Below, one piece after another: positions 57,863 to 64,000 of a DNA stretch of 64,000 bases (position 1 is its first letter; the number at the start of each line of letters is the position of its first letter). Location of the stretch: the NCBI GenBank assembly GCA_010405405.1, contig MU004230.1, positions 1,819,744-1,883,743 of the forward strand, read 5' to 3'. Both the position numbers and the translations under genes were made by a program. Source of the DNA: Microthyrium microscopicum (taxonomy: Eukaryota > Ascomycota > Dothideomycetes > Microthyriales > Microthyriaceae). The notes under the pieces are model-generated. The model was not told the DNA's origin. It did not search any database and was given only the letters and a program-made list of their open reading frames with translations.

Positions 57863-60700
57863 ATGTCCACACCAGTCCATGAAAGAGAGTCGGTAGAACT
57901 CCATGATCCGCAACATGAATTTTCGCCAAAACGCTCTGGTGACGATGACGGAACTGTTGTAGGTGAAGGCTCAGTCCGCCATCATTCACCTCCCCGGAAA
58001 GAACGCGCTCACCTGGCAGTTCATATCGAGGACAATCACTCCAGCCATCTACGCTCGTTACCATCGCCCAGTAGGGCCAGAGAAGCAGGGAAACGGCTGG
58101 ATGATGATTTAACCATGTTACAAGTGGAGCGACAAGTGTCTGCGGAAGAAGATCAGCAAGATCCATCAAGAGATCTATCACATACTCGGTCGATTCGCCG
58201 TAGCAAATCCAGAAGAGAAGAACCACCAGATGATTTTGATATCGTGACAAGTCCCACTCACGACAAATCCAATATTTACAAGCCTCCGGAGAACCCGAAT
58301 ACTAGTGCTGGCAAAATCTTCAAGAAAATCCACGGTTCCTCTTTCCTAGTTCGGTACTTTCTGTACATCACACCACTCGCAGCGTTGATTCTGATTCCAC
58401 TACTCCTTGCCGCGTTCCTCTTCAAGAGTGCTTCTGTCGGTGGAGTCCGCTTGATGTGGTTCTGCATCTGGCTTGAGATTGTATGGCTTTCATTATGGGC
58501 TGGAAGAATCGTTGCAAAGTGCCTACCATGGCCTATGGGTCTAATTTCGAGCCTTTTCACCAACAACAGCAAGAAATGGCGCGATCTTGGCAAGCAGCTT
58601 GAGATTCCAGCAACTCTATTCTTCTGGGGACTGGCTTTTGAGATATCATTCCTACCAACCATGGTCAATCATCACGTCAATGGTAATACAGCTACCAGGC
58701 ACTGGGAAGGCGTCATGAACAAAGTCATCATCGCCATGTTCGTTGGATTGATCTTGAACTTCATTGAAAAAATCATCATGCAGCTTATAGCCATCAGCTT
58801 TCACCTGCGCACATATGCTGATCGCATCGAAGTCAACAAATTTCAAATTGCGAGTCTGGTCAAGTTGTACGAATTCTCCAAGCAAAAGATCGATCTTCCT
58901 GATCGGGAATTTGAGGAAAAGTCAGGAGCAGCATCTGGAACCCGTACACCTGGCCAACTCGTCAAAGAAGCTCAAAAGAATACTGTCGAGGGATTCAAAA
59001 AGGTTGCGGATGTTGCCGGAAAGATTGCCGGTGACTTTACCGGTCGCGATATTGCCATGATGTCTAATCACCCTCATCAAGTCATCCTTACGCTCCTCGC
59101 AACAACTGAAGCAAGTCAGGTTCTCGCTCGTCGTCTTTATCGGACATTTTGTCAAGATGACACTGAAACTGTGCATGCTGATGATTTGCGTCCGGCTTTT
59201 ATCAATGACGACGAAGCAGATGCAGCATTTACCATGTTCGACAAGGACATGAATGGAGATATCTCTATGGAAGAGCTTGAATCTGTCTGTGTCGAAATTG
59301 GTCGAGAGCGAAAGTCGATAACTGCCTCTCTCAAAGACCTTGACAGTGTGGTTGGCAAGCTTAATGACGTATTTGTCTTCGTGGTGATTGTTATCACAGT
59401 GCTGGTTTTCATTTCCTTGATCTCAACCTCTGCCGCTGGAGTCTTGACTTCTGCTGGATCCACCGTACTCGCTTTATCTTGGCTTTTCTCTGCTACCGCT
59501 CAGGAATTCCTCCAGTCCATTATCTTTGTCTTCGTTAAGCATCCATTTGACGTAGGTGACCGAGTTAGCATTTACGGCAACACAGGCTCTACTCTTAAAG
59601 GCGATGACTACTTCGTCAAAGAAATATCTCTTCTCTACACCGAGTTCAAGAAAATGGAAGGCCACGTGGTGCAGGCACCTAACAGCTATCTCAATACACT
59701 CTTCATTCTTAATCAGCGCCGCTCTGGTGGCTTAGCCGAAGCGCTCCCGGTTATCATCAAATTCGGCACCACTCTGGAACAAATTGAAACTCTCAGAGAA
59801 CAACTTCTCGAATTCGTAACATCCGAAAAGCGAGAGTATCAAGACAAAATTCTAACCGAACTTCGGGACGTGACTGAAGCACACTCGATCACATTGAACA
59901 TTGTCTTCTTCTATAAATCAAACTGGCAAAACGAGCTACTGCGTCTCCAACGACGTAACAAATTCATCTGCGCTCTCATGGTCTCCATGCAAGAACTTGG
60001 CATTGAGGGTCCTCGCATGCGCTACCCAGGCCAGAAAGAGTCCTTCCCAGTCTATCTACAACACGCGGGTGGCAATGGCGGCATGGCTAACTCTGGATCA
60101 GCTCCTGGCCCATTCGGCTCACCAAACCCCGATTCTCACCCAGCAGAGCAGCCCTTCGTTGAACCTGTAAACGATGGCAATTCCGGCCGCCGCAGCAGTA
60201 TAGTCCGACGACCACGAGGCGAATCACTCGCCCAAATGGGTCGACGTGTAGATTTCTCCTTAGGCATGCGCGATGTTGCTAGTGGAGATCTTACCGGCGA
60301 CGTGTATGAAGACCGTAAACGCCTTCGAGTCCCACCGTTGCCATCACCAGGTCGGGGTCCTACATCCCCTGACCGCCGTGGTGTCAGCTCTGAGATTGGT
60401 CGTTCCAGCAGCGTTAGAGTTTCGTCCAATCTCCCACGGAACCGATTGACCCGTGTGGGCACCGATAGCTCGGCAGCAGGCGAGCGAGAAAACCATAGAA
60501 ATCGTTTCTTTTCAAGATATCGATCGCGCGACGATACCGATGTAGAGGCTGGCATAACAAGTATTCCTGAACATGAGAGAGAAAGATTGGATCCGCGTAG
60601 TGGAACAGTCACTCCACGGGCGTGGAAAAGTAACGAAAGTGTTGGACCAGAAGTTGGAGGACCCTCCGAATTGAGACCAAAACCTGGGTCTAGGGGATGA
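57863..60700 (+). CDS. MscS-type mechanosensitive channel with EF hand
   Basis: An intronless 945-aa ion channel like fission yeast Msy1/Msy2, which sit in the ER membrane and shape the calcium response to osmotic shock. Residues 1-150 are polar and disordered. Membrane helices occur at about 165-190 and 195-215, then near 250 and 290-320. An EF hand lies at residues 460-471 (DKDMNGDISMEE) with a full set of calcium ligands. The MscS core follows: VFVFVVIVITVLVFISLIS, then the pore helix and FVFVKHPFDVGDRV, then the beta domain (YGNTGSTLKGDDYFVKEISLLYT, APNSYLNT). The C-terminal ~200 residues are Arg/Ser/Pro-rich and disordered. Order and motifs match the fungal family; location in the ER is by homology. 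Confidence 0.93.
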   Translation: MSTPVHERESVELHDPQHEFSPKRSGDDDGTVVGEGSVRHHSPPRKERAHLAVHIEDNHSSHLRSLPSPSRAREAGKRLDDDLTMLQVERQVSAEEDQQDPSRDLSHTRSIRRSKSRREEPPDDFDIVTSPTHDKSNIYKPPENPNTSAGKIFKKIHGSSFLVRYFLYITPLAALILIPLLLAAFLFKSASVGGVRLMWFCIWLEIVWLSLWAGRIVAKCLPWPMGLISSLFTNNSKKWRDLGKQLEIPATLFFWGLAFEISFLPTMVNHHVNGNTATRHWEGVMNKVIIAMFVGLILNFIEKIIMQLIAISFHLRTYADRIEVNKFQIASLVKLYEFSKQKIDLPDREFEEKSGAASGTRTPGQLVKEAQKNTVEGFKKVADVAGKIAGDFTGRDIAMMSNHPHQVILTLLATTEASQVLARRLYRTFCQDDTETVHADDLRPAFINDDEADAAFTMFDKDMNGDISMEELESVCVEIGRERKSITASLKDLDSVVGKLNDVFVFVVIVITVLVFISLISTSAAGVLTSAGSTVLALSWLFSATAQEFLQSIIFVFVKHPFDVGDRVSIYGNTGSTLKGDDYFVKEISLLYTEFKKMEGHVVQAPNSYLNTLFILNQRRSGGLAEALPVIIKFGTTLEQIETLREQLLEFVTSEKREYQDKILTELRDVTEAHSITLNIVFFYKSNWQNELLRLQRRNKFICALMVSMQELGIEGPRMRYPGQKESFPVYLQHAGGNGGMANSGSAPGPFGSPNPDSHPAEQPFVEPVNDGNSGRRSSIVRRPRGESLAQMGRRVDFSLGMRDVASGDLTGDVYEDRKRLRVPPLPSPGRGPTSPDRRGVSSEIGRSSSVRVSSNLPRNRLTRVGTDSSAAGERENHRNRFFSRYRSRDDTDVEAGITSIPEHERERLDPRSGTVTPRAWKSNESVGPEVGGPSELRPKPGSRG

Positions 60701-61088
60701 TTTAGCAACGCATTACTTACGGCTGATTGAAAAGTGCATTTCTAGGCGTTTATTTATACCAGATAGAACTTACCAAAACCAAATGGTGGTAAAAGATAGA
60801 AATAGTTACGCTCAGCTATTGCTCGAGTTTAGTGGCTCTAATTTGATGTTTTGTAATGCATTCTTCTCCAAATCAGTCTACTAGCCCAAGGGCCCTTGGG
60901 CACCTCGTGTGCAACTTGATGAGTAGCGCTTCCTGACGATAATGTACAAGTGATTTATGTACAGTCCCAAAACTCCTTTCAAATGCTGCATTTCGAGACA
61001 TTATGTTATACCCATTCTTCCTGCTGTCGACACATCTTTGAATTCGATTGTAGCTTTTAAGCGCTCAGAGCCGTCGAGCAGGCCCTCC
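60701..61088. other. Convergent space between channel gene and COA3
   Basis: Two 3' UTRs facing each other. Plus-strand frames at 60957-61327 run antisense through COA3 and are shadows. Confidence 0.55.
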
Positions 61089-61411
61089 TCAACCCTCTCT
61101 CCGTTGTGCCGGTACCACATCCTCGAACTCGTCCGTTCCAATTGCCTTCAGCGTGTATACATCTATCCAGTCACTGCATTAGCACAATTCCCTTGCGCTC
61201 CGCCACCAGCGACTTACAAGCAGCCATCGTGAAGCCCACTATCGATACACCGACGAGTGCATTTTTAAACAGATATGGCCGACGTGCGCGGATGAGCGAA
61301 GCGCCTTGTCGGAATGTTCGATCGTAGTAACTTGAGGGGCGGATTCTGAAGGCTATGTTAGTCGCTGCGGTTTCGATCTGGCTCGGAGGGTACGCACGAT
61401 CCGTAAGGCAT
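61089..61411 (-). CDS. COA3: Coa3, cytochrome c oxidase assembly factor
   Basis: A small mitochondrial inner-membrane protein that binds new Cox1 and couples its translation to oxidase assembly. Three exons: 61411-61398 (14 nt), 61345-61218 and 61162-61089; introns are 52 and 55 nt, with CTAAC and CTGG-like branch sites. The phases close to 71 aa, the family size. The conserved block SYYDRTFRQGASLIRARRPYLFKNAL is split from the first four codons by intron 1. A single membrane helix follows (LVGVSIVGFTMAAYVYTLKAIG), then an acidic intermembrane tail (TDEFEDVVPAQREG). The start is the ATG of MPYG. The gene is easy to miss, because no single frame on its strand exceeds 45 codons. Confidence 0.9.
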
Positions 61412-62494
61412 GTCGATTGAGTTATATGTGCATTTGATAGTGGAGTGGAAACAAGCTGATTTGTTTACTGGAAGCTGGGAGTGTCTGGGTGATCTTGCTC
61501 ATTGATGCCAGGACGTTAAAATTGAGTCGCAAGATGTTGGCCTGGTTGCCTTAGCGCCTTGGCTTGCCACGTTTTCTACCTCGTGCCATCGAGCTCGTGG
61601 TCTGCAGGAACAACACTTCATTGAATAATCGGATATTTATTGGTCTAGGCACTGTTGCATCAACTCAGACCCCATTGTTGATATACAAATACACGTTCCG
61701 TAAACCTCGTGCCGTGCCTATGGGCCGAGAAGTGCAACAGCTACTATCCATTTCTGTCATGGCGAACCTAATTGATGGGCAACAGAGGTATCAACTAGCA
61801 ATGCTACGAGCATTGAATTCCAGCACAAATGGCATCCCAGCTGGATTCGTTCAAGCACAGTTGGGCACCAGTGAGCTGGGACACGATAATTGGCCCGAGT
61901 ACAAGCAACCACTTTCTACTAGCGACCTTCGCCTTTGAGCGCCTCGTAGTATTACGGCATTGATGAACTACTGGACTAACTTGAGAGGTAGCCAACCGAC
62001 TGACAGACTATCAACGGAAATGGCGTTGCGACGTTACTATAGAAGGGAAGTGACGCCCTAATGCGGCACCGCGAGCACATCTTCGTGCAGGAAGTATGCT
62101 GCCAGCCAGCCATACGTAGATGTCCCTTCAGGATATAATAGTTCTGACGATATATGCAGTATCCCGATATTGTGGGGTACAATTGCGGCTCCGAATTCAA
62201 AAGGATCAATGGAAAGGTGCACGAAGAACGCTCTTACCAGATAGGGCAATGTGAGATATAGACCACGAGAGCAATTGCCCAAACGAAACACTGGACGTTT
62301 GAGCCCTCGAGATAGCGATGTTGCTGCTGTCACAGTGCTGACCAGATGGCTCATGCGTACTAACCCGTGGTAATGAGCCTCCAATGTTTATATGCTCTTG
62401 GCTCCTTTGCTACTTCATCTCCTATTCTCCAAACTCCTACTTTCCAATGTATTAACAGATCCAACACCAAACCCGATCAAGAACAACGCCTACG
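61412..62494. other. Intergenic COA3 / amino-acid permease
   Basis: Divergent promoter region of about 1.1 kb. Frames at 61564-61938 (+) and 62058-62384 (-) are unsupported. Confidence 0.4.
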
Positions 62495-64000
62495 ATGGGA
62501 AGAAATGAAGCTGATACTGGCTTGGCAGTCAGCCACGAGAAGGTGTCAACAGCTACCAAATTGGGCATATCAGCAGAGTCTTTCCAGCGTCGAGTGGTTG
62601 TGGAAGGGGACGATCAACTGAACCATACTATCAAGAAGCGACATTTACAGATGATAGCGATTGGTGGCTCAATTGGATCTGGGTTATTTGTTGGATCAGG
62701 TGGCGCTTTATCCAAGGGTGGACCTGCTTCCCTTGTACTTGGCTTCGCCATCATTGGTGTTTTGCTCTTCAACGTTGGTCCGTTCAATGTCTACCAAAGC
62801 TGGCATCTTCCCATTGAGTATGATGTTTGCCATCTAGTAACGTTTTACATCGACTGTTCACCTTCCCATCGAGTGCGCAAAAGATCGAGCATCTTATCAC
62901 ACTGGACGCGAAAGAAAACACTTGATGATGAATCGTTATAGATAGTAGACATCGCATTTAATGGAAGGGCAAGTTCTAATATAGATATGGGACTGTGCTA
63001 AACCCCATTCTAGTCTACGCTCTGGGCGAGATGGCGGTCTTGTTTCCCGTTGCCGGCAGTTTTTATACATATTCAGTACGATTCATTGACCCAGCTTGGG
63101 GCTTTGCTATGGGCTGGAACTATGTTTTTCAATGGTAAGATATCCCAAAGAACTCGATGGCTCCCATAGGATGTGATGGGATCTCATCACGAAATACTGA
63201 CAAAGATCTAGGGCGATCGTACTTCCCTTAGAACTGACCGTGGCTGCTCTAACTGTCGGCTTCTGGGGTACCAACGTCAACGTTGGAGTCTGGATCACAG
63301 TGTTCTTGGTGATTATAGTCGCTCTCAACGTGTTCGGTGTCCTTGGCTACGCTGAAGGAGAATTTTGGGCCTCAATTCTCAAACTCAGTGCAGTGGTCAT
63401 CTTCTTGGTTATCGCAACCGTTCTTGTATCTGGAGGAGCACCGCCTAACAATATGGGGAGATTCTGTTCTACGAATCCTAATATCACAAGCTGTTACCGA
63501 GAATACTGGGGCACCAGGAATTGGGTCAATCCAGGGCCATTCCGGAACGGCTTCCAAGGATTCTGCTCGGTCTTTGTCACTGCAGCTTTCGCCTACTCTG
63601 GAACAGAACTGGTAAGTTTTCCCCCAAATAATTATCTCATCTTCTTGGCGGAAAACCAATCCTGGAGTTCAGAGCTGAATGCTACGATATGTTATGGTAG
63701 CCATCGAATGCTATTGGAGCATCGAATACGTGACATTGTCGAACTAAACCGCGAAAAGTAAGACTGTTATGGTTTTTCCTCAACAGACCGCAACAAGATG
63801 TAATCTGATAAACTCGTTGGCTACCATGACACTCGATGGCTATCACATGATGCTAATCAAGAATGCTAATCAACATATTCCAGGTTGGACTCGCGGCGTC
63901 GGAATCAAAAAATCCAGCAAAATATCTGCCTGGCGCAGTCAAGCAAGTATTTTGGCGCATCATCCTATTCTATGTTCTTGCTCTTTTCTTTATCGGTTTG
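62495..64000 (+). CDS. Amino-acid permease (partial, cut by window end)
   Basis: A proton-coupled amino-acid permease of the fungal AAT/YAT family (Gap1-like), in the plasma membrane. Exons seen: 62495-62777, 63014-63134, 63212-63611 and 63884 onward; the gene continues past the window. The N-terminal tail is followed by the family landmark LNHTIKKRHLQMIAIGGSIGSGLFVGSG (helix 1 with the substrate-binding Gly-Ser-Gly). Then come VVYALGEMAVLFPVAGSFYTY, RFIDPAWGFAMGWNYVFQW, LPLELTVAALTVGFW and AFAYSGTELVGLAASESKNP, all typical. Introns 1 and 3 are unusually long here (236 and 272 nt), and donor 1 (GTCCGT) is non-standard. Substrate range cannot be read from this part. Confidence 0.87.

Noticed and set aside
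61564-62384. Open frames on both strands between COA3 and the permease
   Set aside because: No recognisable domain, no splice structure; likely promoter sequence.

Overview
The window is nuclear DNA of a filamentous ascomycete (Pezizomycotina). Introns are mostly 45-60 nt, with GTAAGT/GTATGT-like donors and CTAAC/CTGAC branch points. Many encoded proteins are filamentous-ascomycete families: a Pth11-type membrane receptor, a DUF2406 protein, an MscS channel with an EF hand and a Hul4 ligase. A leotiomycete-like origin is my guess from protein flavour only. I rebuilt the gene models by hand from reading frames and splice signals, and in almost every multi-exon gene the exon phases close exactly.

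Layout. 1-3.6 kb: two unrecognised two-exon genes. 3.6-7.3 kb: HUL4 HECT ubiquitin ligase (-). 9.25 kb: an intron-containing tRNA-Glu. 10-12 kb: membrane-anchored steryl ester hydrolase-like lipase (+). 12.3-16.9 kb: PEX6 (-). 17.6-19.3 kb: ten-exon ARG1 (-). 21.4-23.6 kb: secreted GMC flavoprotein oxidoreductase (+). 24.2-25.8 kb: Pth11-like seven-helix protein (+). 28.4-29.6 kb: DUF2406 protein (+). 30.1-34.5 kb: divergent pair VMA21 (-) and FUN30 (+). 34.9-37.1 kb: ORC3 (+). 37.1-39.0 kb: divergent pair BNA1 (-) and a Ctr copper transporter (+). 39.2-45.8 kb: intronless BRR2 (-). 46.4-47.9 kb: BTB protein (-). 57.9-60.7 kb: MscS/EF-hand channel (+). 61.1-61.4 kb: a tiny three-exon COA3 (-). 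62.5 kb to the right edge: amino-acid permease (+), cut by the window.

Most genes are conserved housekeeping genes with unrelated jobs: ubiquitination, peroxisome import, arginine and NAD synthesis, chromatin, replication licensing, splicing, V-ATPase and cytochrome oxidase assembly. I see no metabolic cluster. The stretch from about 48 to 57.8 kb is different. It is gene-poor, its only two genes encode secreted proteins (one cysteine-rich, one with two internal repeats), and it carries two non-autonomous DNA transposon-like elements and a decayed coding remnant. That is the accessory-looking part of the window.

The most interesting observations are these: a secreted protein whose two repeats each carry an intron at the same place, suggesting duplication of a repeat with its intron; a TA-flanked miniature inverted-repeat element with near-perfect ends; a second element full of AAGCGTT motifs; and a COA3 gene with a 14-nt coding first exon that simple ORF calling misses. 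Nothing here amounts to a clear new multi-gene system.
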